A DNA stretch of 64,000 bases from Tepidanaerobacter sp. GT38 (GCF_021991635.1 NZ_JAFFJA010000015.1:1-64000), one strand, 5' to 3'; counted from the stretch's first letter, positions 35,363-44,183 are shown. Numbers and translations: made by a program. The notes: generated by a model from the sequence alone, not told the origin.

Positions 35363-35584
35363 CTACTCTTCGGGTTCGCTTTTAGATTCAAGTGTTTTTA
35401 TTCGTGCTTCTAATTCTTCGATTTTTGTCTCTTGATGTATAAACACCGTAATTAGAATAGCAATAATAAATGCAACCAAAACAAGGGTTGCCCAGAAGTT
35501 CTCAAAAATAAGTATTCCACCAAAGAGAAGAAAGATATAGCACGATATAAGACTTATTAAAAATGTTTCAAGAAAATTTTTCAT
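35363..35584 (-). CDS. Small membrane protein with coiled-coil tail
   Basis: A 73-residue protein with two adjoining hydrophobic helices (about 7-50) and a heptad-like charged tail (KIEELEARIKTLESKSEPEE). The ATG at 35584 follows GAGAGGGTAG. No family recognised. It ends 26 nt downstream-facing from the methyltransferase stop and may be co-transcribed with it. Confidence 0.5.
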   Translation of the reverse strand: MKNFLETFLISLISCYIFLLFGGILIFENFWATLVLVAFIIAILITVFIHQETKIEELEARIKTLESKSEPEE

Positions 35585-35609
35585 TACCTACCCTCTCTTT
35601 AAGATTCAT

Positions 35610-36311
35610 TTATCTTTTTTTTAAAATCTCAAATTTTCTTTTCCCAATTTGTTGTCTTTCTAATCTTATATATTTCTTATTTCTAATTTTTGTTTTCTTA
35701 TTCATACAAAGACCTATAATAGTGTCTGAAGAACAAATTCCATAGAGTGTATCTAACAACTTATCTATAACATTTTCTTCATCAGATTTCCAGTCCACCA
35801 GATTGCCATACGGAATATCAGTTATAATAATATCCGGTTTTTCATTAAGTTTTATCTCCTTTAATGCATCGGCGTGAAAAACTTCAAATTGAATATTGGT
35901 TTTGATTAAGTTTTTTAGTCTGACAGCACTTTTTTTGGCTTCAATATGTGATTGCTTTTGAAAACTGGCAATCATTTGCTCAATCTCTGCTATTCGCTTA
36001 TTTATTCCTGCTTCACTTAGCAATGATAAGTTCTTTTTTGCAACACTAAGTAATTCTATATCGATATCGCTCCCTATGATTTTCCCAATGGTGTCTTGAT
36101 TTAAAAAACCTAAAACTGTAAGCAAATATCCACCGCCACAGCAACAATCATACAGGCAGATGTCCTTTTTTTTTGATGAATATTCTAAGCACCTTCCGTA
36201 TATTTCCTGCGCCAATCTTACAGGAAAATTTGTCATGCCCCTTACATGATATAAAACACGACCACTTGAAAAATCTTCGTAATTGTCATTTCTGCCGTAC
36301 TTGTATTCCAT
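35610..36311 (-). CDS. AviRa-like 23S rRNA methyltransferase
   Basis: A 233-residue SAM-dependent methyltransferase. FSSGRVLYHVRGMTNFPVRLAQEIYGRCLEY, the SAM loop YDCCCGGGYLLTVLGFL, IGSDID and the catalytic-region ITDIPYG match the avilamycin-resistance guanine methyltransferase AviRa along its length. AviRa methylates a guanine in helix 91 of 23S rRNA. I start it at ATG 36311, which has GAGGT 9 nt upstream and TATAAT further back; the open frame to 36443 would cross the upstream terminator. Activity on rRNA is inferred by homology. Confidence 0.78.
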   Translation of the reverse strand: MEYKYGRNDNYEDFSSGRVLYHVRGMTNFPVRLAQEIYGRCLEYSSKKKDICLYDCCCGGGYLLTVLGFLNQDTIGKIIGSDIDIELLSVAKKNLSLLSEAGINKRIAEIEQMIASFQKQSHIEAKKSAVRLKNLIKTNIQFEVFHADALKEIKLNEKPDIIITDIPYGNLVDWKSDEENVIDKLLDTLYGICSSDTIIGLCMNKKTKIRNKKYIRLERQQIGKRKFEILKKR

Positions 36312-36361
36312 ACGAATAAACCTCATTAATATTCTATGATCAATAGTTATTATATCATCAT

Positions 36362-36387
36362 AAAAAGCCTTTCTCAAAGAAAGGCTT
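36362..36387 (-). terminator. Terminator after the acetamidase gene
   Basis: A 10-bp stem (36365-36374 with 36378-36387, 3-nt loop) is followed by a T5 run on the minus strand. Confidence 0.88.
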
Positions 36388-36399
36388 CGGCAAACACGC

Positions 36400-37296
36400 C
36401 TATAATATGTTATAGCGTTCAAGGATTCTATTGGGCATGGCAAAACGAACGGTTTTTTCAGGATCCACCACCTGGGAAAATTGCAAATTGCCTACTGCGC
36501 TCATTAAAGTGGCTATCTCTTCCACGGACATGGAAGTATGTTGCTTCAATAAATTTGCCATATCCTGAGTAGCTGTGGTAACAGCTTCCTCTAAGGTTGG
36601 GGCCGATGCTATTGTTGCGGTAATGTCGCTGGTTTTTACAATGGGATTTGCAATGCTCATGTTTTTTACTACTTCCAGTTTCACGGTTACGGAGCCTGCC
36701 ACTTCTACTCCTGATACTCCTATTTCCCCATCTCCCATGGCTGCATGCAGATCGCCCAAGCCAAACAAAGCACCCTCCACAAATACGGGCAGGTACAGCA
36801 CAGATCCTTCTGTAATAAGTTTTGTGTCCATGTTCCCGCCATGGGATCCGGGTGTGCCGCAGTTAATGCTGCCCTCCTTAGGCGCGACACCTATTACGCC
36901 AATCATTGTATTTATGGGGAAGGAGATGTCTTCGTTAAAAATAACTTCTCCATCTTTTATATCAAGGACTCTGGAGTAAAGGCCTTCCATTAGATGCCCC
37001 AGCACCCCTAAATCTTTTCCCGTAGCTACGACACCTCTATTGCCAATTTGTATTTTCTCTATGGTTACCTTCAGAGCATCTGCCGGTTGTGCGCCTTCAA
37101 CGTAAATTGGGCCTGTCGCTGGATTTACCCTGTTCCAGTCAAGGGTTTCCAGTTTGTCTTCATTTGTCATGATTTGATTCGCAAAGCAGTCCATTGTTTC
37201 GATTTCTACTCGATCACCTGATTTAACGCAAAGGACGGGTTTTATATCTTTTGAAAAACTGAACATATAGTTTTCACTTGAAACTTTATAAGTCAT
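36400..37296 (-). CDS. Acetamidase/formamidase family protein
   Basis: A 298-residue FmdA/AmdA-family amidohydrolase that should release ammonia from short amides. It shows the family layout: VKSGDRVEIETMDC, NPATGPIYVEGAQPADALKVTIEKI, the metal-site region NCGTPGSHGGNMDTKLITEGSVLYLPVFVEGALFGLGDLHAAMGDGEIGVSGVE. ATG 37296 lies about 11 nt after GGGGG. It is monocistronic with its own terminator. The physiological amide is unknown. Confidence 0.9.
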   Translation of the reverse strand: MTYKVSSENYMFSFSKDIKPVLCVKSGDRVEIETMDCFANQIMTNEDKLETLDWNRVNPATGPIYVEGAQPADALKVTIEKIQIGNRGVVATGKDLGVLGHLMEGLYSRVLDIKDGEVIFNEDISFPINTMIGVIGVAPKEGSINCGTPGSHGGNMDTKLITEGSVLYLPVFVEGALFGLGDLHAAMGDGEIGVSGVEVAGSVTVKLEVVKNMSIANPIVKTSDITATIASAPTLEEAVTTATQDMANLLKQHTSMSVEEIATLMSAVGNLQFSQVVDPEKTVRFAMPNRILERYNIL

Positions 37297-37445
37297 TGAG
37301 CATCTTACCCCCTAAATTTCACAGTTATTGTTTTTACTATTATACCTTTTTTTCGATTTTTTTGAAATAATGTAAAAGTATTTTGTTTGTAATCAGGGCA
37401 TTAGGAAACTGAACCTCGCTGTCTCAAAAAACCGCAAAAAAGTTA

Positions 37446-37478
37446 AAAGGGCCTTGCTCTTTTCCGAGGCAAAGCCCT
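37446..37478 (-). terminator. Terminator after the 37.5-kb lipoprotein gene
   Basis: A stem AGGGCCTTGC/GCAAAGCCCT with one mismatch (37448-37457 with 37469-37478) is followed by T-rich sequence on the minus strand. Confidence 0.75.
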
Positions 37479-37486
37479 CTCATTAA

Positions 37487-37990
37487 TTAAACGGAGTTTT
37501 CACCAATATGTGCATCATTAATCAGCCATTTTCCTTCTATCTTCTCTACCATCAGAGTAATTTGCCTTCTTTCAACTATTTCATCGCTTCCATTTGCTAC
37601 TTCGATGATTTCACCTTTAACCTCATAAGCTCCTTCTGATATTTTTTCGGTGCCCAAAATTTCTATCCGATCAGGCCAAGGACTTGAAGTCAGTCTGCCT
37701 GGTGCATTTACAGGATCCTTAAGCCACTCTTTAAGCAATGAAGGGGCCACAAACTCACCGTAGTTTTCCTGCATGCTCTCTTCTAATACATCTTCAGGTG
37801 CCAAAAGAGAAACTAGCTGGAGTCTCTTGCCAAAATCTTCAACCAAACTGTTTACTGCTTCCTCATCGTTATTCTGGGTTTCCTGGATCTGTTTTGACTC
37901 TTTTCCAAGCTTTGCTTCTGCTGTTGTACAGGCAACTAAAGAGATGCTCAATAGCAATACAAGTATTAATACCAACCCTTTTTTCATCAC
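37487..37990 (-). CDS. Lipoprotein with NTF2-like fold, unknown function
   Basis: A 167-residue exported lipoprotein with lipobox LVAC near residue 21. The mature part (AVNSLVEDFGKRL...LEESMQENYGEFVAPSLLKEWL...VKGEIIEVAN...VEKIEGKWLINDAHI) has the pattern of small NTF2-like secreted domains. Two start codons in tandem (ATG ATG, 37990 and 37987) follow GGAGGTAGC. It is 95 nt downstream of the anti-sigma gene and may be part of the same regulon. Confidence 0.65.
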   Translation of the reverse strand: MMKKGLVLILVLLLSISLVACTTAEAKLGKESKQIQETQNNDEEAVNSLVEDFGKRLQLVSLLAPEDVLEESMQENYGEFVAPSLLKEWLKDPVNAPGRLTSSPWPDRIEILGTEKISEGAYEVKGEIIEVANGSDEIVERRQITLMVEKIEGKWLINDAHIGENSV

Positions 37991-38085
37991 GCTACCTCCA
38001 TAAATTTTGATTTAAACTAGGAAATATTGTCTACATAACTCAAGTGCTTTCCCTTTGTTCATGTTTGCTAAATCACAGCAAGTTT

Positions 38086-39639
38086 TTAACGGGGATCGTA
38101 TCCTACTACCGTCCAAATACCTGTTTCATCCTGCCGCACAAGTCTCTTTAAATACACCCGCTCGACGGGACCGTCTTCCACCTCTACAACTGCTTCCACA
38201 GAATTGTTGGTCACCAGTTTAAAGGAAGACATGGGTATTTGGGGCTCCCCTTGAATTCCTTCCGGTGTTACCTTCAAATTAACAAAGGTTAGTGATACCT
38301 GCAAAGGATCAAGCTGCCACGGGCTGCTGCCGCTGTCCACCTGCTTTTGACTGGCCTCAACAATTTCCATATTTACCGGAACCTTGACTTTAGCCTTACT
38401 TGCCAAATCCTGATTTGCATCGGGAAGTGCCAGGCCTGCCGCAATCTCTCTGGCAAGCTCAATCCTTTTATCTCCCTCAACCTGAATCTCCAGGCCCTCT
38501 TGCCGCCACCTGAGGCGTTCATACCAAATTTCCAGGGGACCACCGGCAGCGCTGCCAAGAGAGGCATTGGGTGCGGGTTTAAACTCTCCTTTGGGGATAA
38601 TCTCCATGACGGTAGTATCACCGTAATCTAAAACAATTCTATCCTTAAAAGCGATAATGCGAAGCGGCGCCTGTTCTGGAAGCAAAGGCATAAAGCCGCT
38701 GATGGCTGCTGCTTCTTCAATTGTAGCCACCTGTTGCCCCGGATCTTTTTCTACTACCGCATATCCTTCAGGCACCTGGTAAGCAAATATTTCAGGGGGG
38801 ATCTTGGTATTTGGCTCAAAACTTACAAAGGTATATGTGGTCTGCAGTGCTTTTTGCATAGCTGTTTCAAGTTGAATGGGCAAATTGGTTTCCGTATCTA
38901 CCCATAAATAGTATTCTTCTCCTCCCGGTGGAGAAATGGCAAGTTTTATTGCTTCACGCCCGGCAACTAGTTCTGTGCCGATAACAGTATGGGGATATTG
39001 CTTTGCCCGCTTAGCCTCATCCCTCAGGTCAAAACTGCTTCCAGTGGGATCCGGCAAAATCGGAAGCAGGACAACTTCCTTGTTTTCGTGATTAACCTGC
39101 CACTTTCGCTGGCCGTTATTTACAGTGAGAGTGCCATCATCGTGCTTTATTGCATATTTATCACTTTCACTCCAAATTTCTGCCCGGCGCACCAGCCATT
39201 CTTCACCAGCCGCATTCTTGGTGCGCATCTCCAGGACACCATGGTAGCTTGACAATTGAGCAACTGCTTTCTCCATAGCATAAACCACATCCTGGTTAAA
39301 CAGCCCCAACCAGTTTACCAATACTACTATCAGCAGACTTGCTGCCAGTGCCGTCATAGGCAGTAAAATACGTTTAATAGATTTAGATAGTGTTTTAGTC
39401 GGTTTGCCTAATCCAGTTTCTTTTCCTCTTTGGATTTTACTGGCTACAGTTTTAGCTAACCTCTTGGGGTAATCATCATCGGGCAAGACAGGTTCTTTCA
39501 AAGTGCGGACCAGCCGGACTGTCTCTTGCAGTTTTTCTAATTCCTCATCACTATCTGTTACTGCAAATTCCGGCTCATGTTCATTATTTAATGCATCGAT
39601 ATAGTCAGAAAGTTTTTCTTCAATATTTTTATTGCTCAA
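38086..39639 (-). CDS. Anti-sigma factor-like membrane protein with RseB/LolA-like domain
   Basis: A 517-residue bitopic protein. The N-terminal 90 residues are cytoplasmic and acidic without an HxxxCxxC zinc motif; one membrane helix follows (about 91-111). The outer part has a beta-rich segment (MEKAVAQLSSYHGVLEMRT, WLVRRAEIWSESDKYAI, GREAIKLAISPPGGEEYYLWVDTETNLPIQLE) typical of outer-membrane-lipoprotein-sorting/RseB-like folds, then a long unrecognised tail. The TTG at 39639 overlaps the sigma gene by 11 nt behind GAGGGAG, the usual sigma/anti-sigma coupling. The role is inferred from context and topology. Confidence 0.78.
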   Translation of the reverse strand: MSNKNIEEKLSDYIDALNNEHEPEFAVTDSDEELEKLQETVRLVRTLKEPVLPDDDYPKRLAKTVASKIQRGKETGLGKPTKTLSKSIKRILLPMTALAASLLIVVLVNWLGLFNQDVVYAMEKAVAQLSSYHGVLEMRTKNAAGEEWLVRRAEIWSESDKYAIKHDDGTLTVNNGQRKWQVNHENKEVVLLPILPDPTGSSFDLRDEAKRAKQYPHTVIGTELVAGREAIKLAISPPGGEEYYLWVDTETNLPIQLETAMQKALQTTYTFVSFEPNTKIPPEIFAYQVPEGYAVVEKDPGQQVATIEEAAAISGFMPLLPEQAPLRIIAFKDRIVLDYGDTTVMEIIPKGEFKPAPNASLGSAAGGPLEIWYERLRWRQEGLEIQVEGDKRIELAREIAAGLALPDANQDLASKAKVKVPVNMEIVEASQKQVDSGSSPWQLDPLQVSLTFVNLKVTPEGIQGEPQIPMSSFKLVTNNSVEAVVEVEDGPVERVYLKRLVRQDETGIWTVVGYDPR

Positions 39640-40204
39640 TATTCTCCCTCCTTTTTTGGCCTATTTGTCTTTCTGTGCTATCATCCAGAATCTGGGCCAA
39701 AGTTTTCAGCGCCCTATATTGGGCTGTGCGGACCGCACTTTCTGTCTTCCCTACCAGTTTTGCAGTTTCAGCCACTGAATAGCCCCTGATTATCCGCAAA
39801 TCAATAATTATTCGCTGCTCTTCACTTAACTTGGCTAAGGCATTTTTTAACACCAAACGCTGTGCAATATCACTTTGTTTGTCATCAGAGGCAACCTCTT
39901 GTGGATTTATTTCTTGCAAATTGACTGATACTCCTCGGCGTTGCTTTTGGCGCCACCTGTCCCGTATTACATTGAGAGATACGGTCTTTAAAAAACCCAG
40001 AAAGTTTTCTTGGGGAAATTTATCTTTATGAAAGTACTTTAAGGTTTTCACATATGTCTCCTGTGTGATATCCTCTGCCTCCTCCCGATTTTGCACTTTA
40101 TAATAGATAAAGCGGTAAAGAGGTTCCCATGTATCAAGGCATATCTTTTCTATTGCATCAAAATCACCTTCTGCAGCCTTTTTATACACATCTGCAGTTA
40201 TCAC
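39629..40204 (-). CDS. ECF-type RNA polymerase sigma factor
   Basis: A 191-residue sigma-70 family protein with region 2 (LYRFIYYKVQNREEAEDITQETYVKTLKYF, then VSLNVIRDRWRQKQRRG) and region 4 (LAKLSEEQRIIIDLRIIRGYSVAETAKLVGKTESAVRTAQYRALKTL). It has no region 1 or 3. The start is GTG 40204 with AAGGTG upstream. A TGTAAC-17-CGTTTT pair upstream may be its own promoter. It is coupled to the membrane anti-sigma gene. Confidence 0.93.
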   Translation of the reverse strand: MITADVYKKAAEGDFDAIEKICLDTWEPLYRFIYYKVQNREEAEDITQETYVKTLKYFHKDKFPQENFLGFLKTVSLNVIRDRWRQKQRRGVSVNLQEINPQEVASDDKQSDIAQRLVLKNALAKLSEEQRIIIDLRIIRGYSVAETAKLVGKTESAVRTAQYRALKTLAQILDDSTERQIGQKRRENIEQ

Positions 40205-40250
40205 AAGTTCTACACCTTCTTTCCGGCCGGTTGTTTGTGTTTCATAAATA

Positions 40251-40279
40251 AAAACGATACTGATACCAAAAATGTTACA
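40251..40279 (-). promoter_or_regulatory. Candidate ECF-type promoter for the sigma operon
   Basis: On the minus strand TGTAAC (40279-40274) and CGTTTT (40256-40251) are 17 nt apart, close to the TGAAAC-N16/17-CGT pattern of SigW-like ECF promoters. Confidence 0.4.
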
Positions 40280-40296
40280 TACACTTTTTGGAAATT

Positions 40297-40366
40297 AATG
40301 AATAATTGGGGACAGGCACAAAGAAATTCACTTGCGAATTATTTGTACCTGTCCCCAATTATTCAT
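40297..40366. repeat. 70-bp palindromic MITE-like repeat, copy A
   Basis: The arms begin AATGAATAATTGGGGACAGG and its complement, pairing over about 26 nt with two mismatches, with a smaller inner stem around GAATT. No coding capacity. It lies between the sigma gene and a lipoprotein gene and would also act as a strong hairpin in RNA. Confidence 0.85.
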
Positions 40367-40375
40367 TCGGCATCA

Positions 40376-40885
40376 TTATGTATCAAGTTCAAAAAAATAT
40401 AGTGTATTTGTATCAATATCGTATATGGCAAGGGTAAAGTTAAAGGAACTTCGCTCAAAAATATCTTCATCTTTTTCTGGGGAAGTGCTCTTATCATGTC
40501 GGTCAACAAAAAACCAATACCCGTTTTTAACATGAGAAATTCCAAAGCTTTTGGCAAAATTATATGCATACTCCACATTATCCCTTTCTCCGCCATACAT
40601 GATAAGATGAAGATTTTCGCTCAGGGGTAGCTTATGCCAACTTTCAAGACTTGTTATTTGCCTTAAAATTTCTTCAGCCTGAAATGCATCAAATTGGATT
40701 TTTGCAAAGGTTTCTCCGTCACCGTGAAATCCTCCATGAGTGTCTTCATATTCTATTTTTACATTTGCAGGTATTTTAATTCCCAAAGTAGCTGAGATTT
40801 TTTTGTATAAAGCTTGTGAATAACAACCTGTTAATAAACAGATAAAAATCATAAGCAAAAATATGTATTTTAGCTGTTTTTTCAT
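40376..40885 (-). CDS. Putative lipoprotein, unknown function
   Basis: A 169-residue exported protein with lipobox LTGC. I do not recognise the mature domain (IPANVKIEYEDTHGGFHGDGETFAKIQF...). ATG 40885 follows GGAGTGCG, so I drop six residues of the longer frame. It ends 9 bp from the palindromic repeat, and starts 20-30 bp after the XRE gene, so it may share that transcript. Confidence 0.6.
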   Translation of the reverse strand: MKKQLKYIFLLMIFICLLTGCYSQALYKKISATLGIKIPANVKIEYEDTHGGFHGDGETFAKIQFDAFQAEEILRQITSLESWHKLPLSENLHLIMYGGERDNVEYAYNFAKSFGISHVKNGYWFFVDRHDKSTSPEKDEDIFERSSFNFTLAIYDIDTNTLYFFELDT

Positions 40886-40904
40886 CGGTCGCACTCCAAT
40901 CATT

Positions 40905-41114
40905 TTAGGTCTGAGGGGAGTATTCTAAGATATCACCAGGCTGGCAATCTAATACTTCACATATTTTTTCTAGAGTTGAAAATCGTATGGCCTTTGCTTT
41001 TCCATTCTTCAATATAGATATATTTGACATTGTTATCCCCACCTTCTCAGATAGCTCAGTAACACTCATTTTCCGTTTAGCTAACATAACGTCTAAATTT
41101 ACTATTATAGGCAT
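40905..41114 (-). CDS. Small XRE-family HTH regulator (YozG-like)
   Basis: A 69-residue helix-turn-helix protein: NLDVMLAKRKMSVTELSEKVGITMSNISILKNGKAKAIRFSTLEKICEVLDCQPGDILEY. This Cro/C1-type subgroup is almost always paired with a DUF2975 membrane protein, as here (10 nt apart). ATG 41114 is preferred over GTG 41117; both follow GAGGGTG. It probably autoregulates the pair. Confidence 0.9.
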   Translation of the reverse strand: MPIIVNLDVMLAKRKMSVTELSEKVGITMSNISILKNGKAKAIRFSTLEKICEVLDCQPGDILEYSPQT

Positions 41115-41124
41115 CACATCACCC

Positions 41125-41604
41125 TCATATTGTCAAATCGTTTTCTTCTTTTAGTTCCCTTGCTTTTTCCACCAGATGTGAAAGGGTTGCAGCCACAACG
41201 GCAATAGAAATTCCAACGAAAATTATGAATAATATCATAAGTAATATGCTAGGATGCAGTAAGTTTAAAAGCAGGAGAATTATCATGGCCGCCAAGTAAA
41301 GTATACATTCCAGCAAAGCCAACTTGCTTATCTCCTTTAACCTCTGGACATTTTCTTCACAAAATGAATTGTCATTTGCAATTTCCCCGCATATGAGCCA
41401 GCCCTTGTAAAGGGCAATGTAAAAAGGAACTCCAGTAGCCCAAATAAAAATCAGACAAGGCCAAAACATATAACCATATTCTGGATACATAGACTTCATC
41501 TCTAGGCCTAAAAGGGGAGCAACAATAAAGCATAAGAACAGACCTATTAGACCAGTAAAAACAATAACAATTTTAAGCCATTTGGTTAATTCTTCTCGTT
41601 CCAT
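41125..41604 (-). CDS. DUF2975 membrane protein
   Basis: A 159-residue protein with four hydrophobic segments and the conserved central FCEENVQRLKEIS stretch of DUF2975. The function is unknown; the fixed pairing with a YozG-like regulator suggests a regulated membrane module. AGGAGG lies 10 nt before ATG 41604, which I prefer to the ATG codons at 41613 and 41610 that sit too close to it. Confidence 0.85.
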   Translation of the reverse strand: MEREELTKWLKIVIVFTGLIGLFLCFIVAPLLGLEMKSMYPEYGYMFWPCLIFIWATGVPFYIALYKGWLICGEIANDNSFCEENVQRLKEISKLALLECILYLAAMIILLLLNLLHPSILLMILFIIFVGISIAVVAATLSHLVEKARELKEENDLTI

Positions 41605-41710
41605 ATTCATCATACCTCCTTAATCAACATTATAATGCTTTTTATCCGAAATGCAATATATTTTTATTATAAATTAATTAATTTTTATCGTTTTTCAATA
41701 TGGATGCTTA

Positions 41711-41782
41711 AATGAATAATTAGGGACGGGTACAAAAAGTTCATCGGGATGAATTTTTTGTACCCATCCTTAATTATTCATT
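41711..41782. repeat. 72-bp palindromic MITE-like repeat, copy B
   Basis: Same outer arms as copy A (AATGAATAATTAGGGACGGG and complement) with a different loop. It lies between divergent DUF2975 and HAD genes. Confidence 0.85.
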
Positions 41783-41866
41783 GATATCTTTTTTGCTCAA
41801 AATGATATAATATACAATAATGCCTTCTGTTACTTTAATTAATAAAATTTTCAGGAGGTGAAAGTT

Positions 41867-42601
41867 GTGAAAAATATTGCCGCTTTTTTTGATATTGACG
41901 GCACTCTCTTTAGAAACTCCCTAATGATCGAACACTTTAAAAAGATGATTAGATATGAAGTAATAGACCCTACACTGTGGTACGGTCGTCTTAAGGATTC
42001 CTATTCGGAATGGGAAAAGCGATATGGTGATTTTGAAGATTACATGGATGAGCTTGTGGCCATCTACGTTAAAGAGCTTAAAGGAATAAATAAATCTTAT
42101 ATAGAATTTATTGCAAGTCAGGTAATAAACATGAATTGGGATAAAGTCTATAGATATACCAGAGCTAGAATCAAATGGCACAAAGAACAAGGCCATATGA
42201 TATTTTTTATATCAGGTGCACCCGACTTTCTAGTAGAAAAAATGGCTGAAAAATACCAAGTTACGGCATTCAAAGCAACTCGGTATATTGTAGATGAAAA
42301 TAACAACTTTACCGGCGAAGTTGTCAGCATGTGGGATTCAGAAAACAAACAAAAGGCCGTAGAGCAATTGGTAAATCAGTACAAAGTTGATTTGAAAGCG
42401 AGTTTCTCCTACGGAGATACCACAGGCGATCTTTCCATGTTAAAAAAAGTGGGAAATCCTGTAGCCGTAAATCCCATCAGAAAACTTTTGATGGCTATAA
42501 AACAGGATAAGGAGCTTTATGAAAAAACAACTATAATCGTAGAGCGAAAGGATTTGATATATGAGCTAAGCCCTGCAGTAAATTTAATACAGCTTGAATG
42601 A
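41867..42601 (+). CDS. HAD-IB family hydrolase
   Basis: A 244-residue SerB/CicA-type HAD phosphatase. It has motif I FFDIDGTLF (Asp9, Asp11), motif II FFISGAPDFLVEKMA, and motif III/IV SYGDTTGDLSML followed by AVNP. The substrate is unknown; relatives act on phosphoserine or phospholipid-derived phosphates. I start at GTG 41867, 7 nt after AGGAGGTG, since the upstream GTG overlaps the ribosome site. Confidence 0.88.
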   Translation: MKNIAAFFDIDGTLFRNSLMIEHFKKMIRYEVIDPTLWYGRLKDSYSEWEKRYGDFEDYMDELVAIYVKELKGINKSYIEFIASQVINMNWDKVYRYTRARIKWHKEQGHMIFFISGAPDFLVEKMAEKYQVTAFKATRYIVDENNNFTGEVVSMWDSENKQKAVEQLVNQYKVDLKASFSYGDTTGDLSMLKKVGNPVAVNPIRKLLMAIKQDKELYEKTTIIVERKDLIYELSPAVNLIQLE

Positions 42602-42618
42602 TTTAAAAAAGGTGCGAA

Positions 42619-43473
42619 TTATTCACTTCGCAAAGTTACCACAACTATTTCCGGCCTGTTAAATATTCTAATGGGGATTACGCTGTTGCCAAGGCCTCTG
42701 CTTACAATCATGGTGGATTGATTTTGCGTATAGGCTCCACTAGTATATTTTGGAAACAACCCTTGATCCGGCGCCACAAGGCCCCCTACAAAAGGTATTC
42801 TGACCTGTCCTCCATGGGCATGGCCGGAAAAGATCAGGTCGATATTCTGATTCACATATATATCAAAAAGTTCCGGCCTATGGCATAGCAGAATTTGAAA
42901 AGCAGAATCGTCCGATAAACGTTCAAGATGCCCTCTCAGTTTTGATGAATTGGTCCCCTCTAAATAACTGGTTGTCAAAAAATCCGGATCAGATAAACCC
43001 AGTATTTCTATTTTCCCATTGCCTTTAATCAACGTGGCTTTTGTATCATCAAGGATTTGCACACCTGAGATTCTCAAGTTTTCGCTGATATTTTCATAAT
43101 CACCGGACCATGCTTCGTGATTTCCGGAAACATAGTAGACTGGAGCGATTTTCATAGCGCCATCTATAAAAACCATGGCAGTTTCTAAATCATACTTTCT
43201 CCTGTCAATCAAATCTCCAGTAATGACAATTATGTCTGGTGACACCGCAGAAATTTTCTTTAGTAAACGCTCCTGATTTCTGCCAAATTGTTTGTTATGC
43301 AAATCAGAAATGTGAACAATCCTATATCCGTTAAATTCTTCAGGTATTTTGGCACTGACGTAATCAATTTGCGTGGTAGTTATGGCATTATTCTGCCATA
43401 TGCAAAATATAGAGATGGCAAAAATTATTCCAAGTAAAACAAATAGTCTTTTGACAATATTGTTCTTTACCAT
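42619..43473 (-). CDS. Membrane-anchored metallophosphoesterase
   Basis: A 284-residue YaeI/YkuE-type metallophosphoesterase. An uncleaved N-terminal helix (about 9-27) is followed by HISDLHNKQFG, ITGDLIDRRK, VSGNHEAWSGDYENI, LCHRPELF and FSGHAHGGQVRIP, giving the full dimetal site. YkuE relatives act at the cell wall. ATG 43473 seems best; GTG 43485 is the alternative. It is convergent with the HAD gene. Confidence 0.9.
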   Translation of the reverse strand: MVKNNIVKRLFVLLGIIFAISIFCIWQNNAITTTQIDYVSAKIPEEFNGYRIVHISDLHNKQFGRNQERLLKKISAVSPDIIVITGDLIDRRKYDLETAMVFIDGAMKIAPVYYVSGNHEAWSGDYENISENLRISGVQILDDTKATLIKGNGKIEILGLSDPDFLTTSYLEGTNSSKLRGHLERLSDDSAFQILLCHRPELFDIYVNQNIDLIFSGHAHGGQVRIPFVGGLVAPDQGLFPKYTSGAYTQNQSTMIVSRGLGNSVIPIRIFNRPEIVVVTLRSE

Positions 43474-43532
43474 GATTTCCCACACCCTTTTTTAATTTAA
43501 TCATATCACATAAAACGAGTGAGGTGCTTAAA

Positions 43533-44183
43533 ATGAGAACAATACTTTGCTACGGGGATTCTAACACTTGGGGCTACAACCCTGACGGTTCGGGGCGATA
43601 CCCAAAACACATACGCTGGACAAGCGTACTTCAAAAGGAACTTGGGGAAAATTTTGATGTGATTCCCGAAGGCCTAAACGGCAGGACTACTGTTTGGGAC
43701 GACCCGGTCAAAGGCGAGTATAGAAACGGAAAAAAATATTTATTGACCTGTCTGCACACTCACAAGCCCCTTGACTTAGTAATATTATTTTTAGGCAGCA
43801 ATGATTTAAAACCCCGGTATAATGTGACATCTATTGAAATCGCAGAGAGCGTAGAAAGTCTGGTGAATATCATAAAGAAAAGCGAAACAGGGCCTGATAT
43901 GACTTCACCGGAAGTGCTTGTCATAATTCCCCCGCCCATACTGATTCCTGAAGAAGTAATGCATATGGATTACTTGATTCCAGAATATGAAAAAGCAGTA
44001 GAAAAAAGCAAACAATTTCCCAAGGCTTTTAAAAGTGTGTTAAATGGCCAATGCCATCTGTTTGATTCATCAAAGTATATAAAAACCAGTGAAATAGATG
44101 GTATGCATTTAGTTCCAGAAAGCCACGCCATATTGGGAAAAGAGCTGGCAAAATATATTTTAAAAAATATTTATAATATTTAA
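43533..44183 (+). CDS. SGNH/GDSL esterase, MsAcT-like
   Basis: A 216-residue SGNH hydrolase. Block I is CYGDSNTWGYNPDG (catalytic Ser), block II GLNGRTTVWDDP, block III FLGSNDLK and block V DGMHLVPESH (Asp/His). The layout matches the Mycobacterium smegmatis acyltransferase/arylesterase MsAcT. It probably cleaves short acyl esters; no signal peptide is seen. ATG 43533 follows GAGGTG. Confidence 0.88.
   Translation: MRTILCYGDSNTWGYNPDGSGRYPKHIRWTSVLQKELGENFDVIPEGLNGRTTVWDDPVKGEYRNGKKYLLTCLHTHKPLDLVILFLGSNDLKPRYNVTSIEIAESVESLVNIIKKSETGPDMTSPEVLVIIPPPILIPEEVMHMDYLIPEYEKAVEKSKQFPKAFKSVLNGQCHLFDSSKYIKTSEIDGMHLVPESHAILGKELAKYILKNIYNI

Noticed and set aside
36312-36443. Longer start for the AviRa-like gene
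   Set aside because: It would overlap the acetamidase stop and lie across a strong terminator; ATG 36311 has a good site and fits the family length.
40297-40366. Treating the long palindromes simply as terminators
   Set aside because: Their arms are conserved between copies at different loci and lack a terminal T-run, so a repeat family explains them better; they may still stop transcription.
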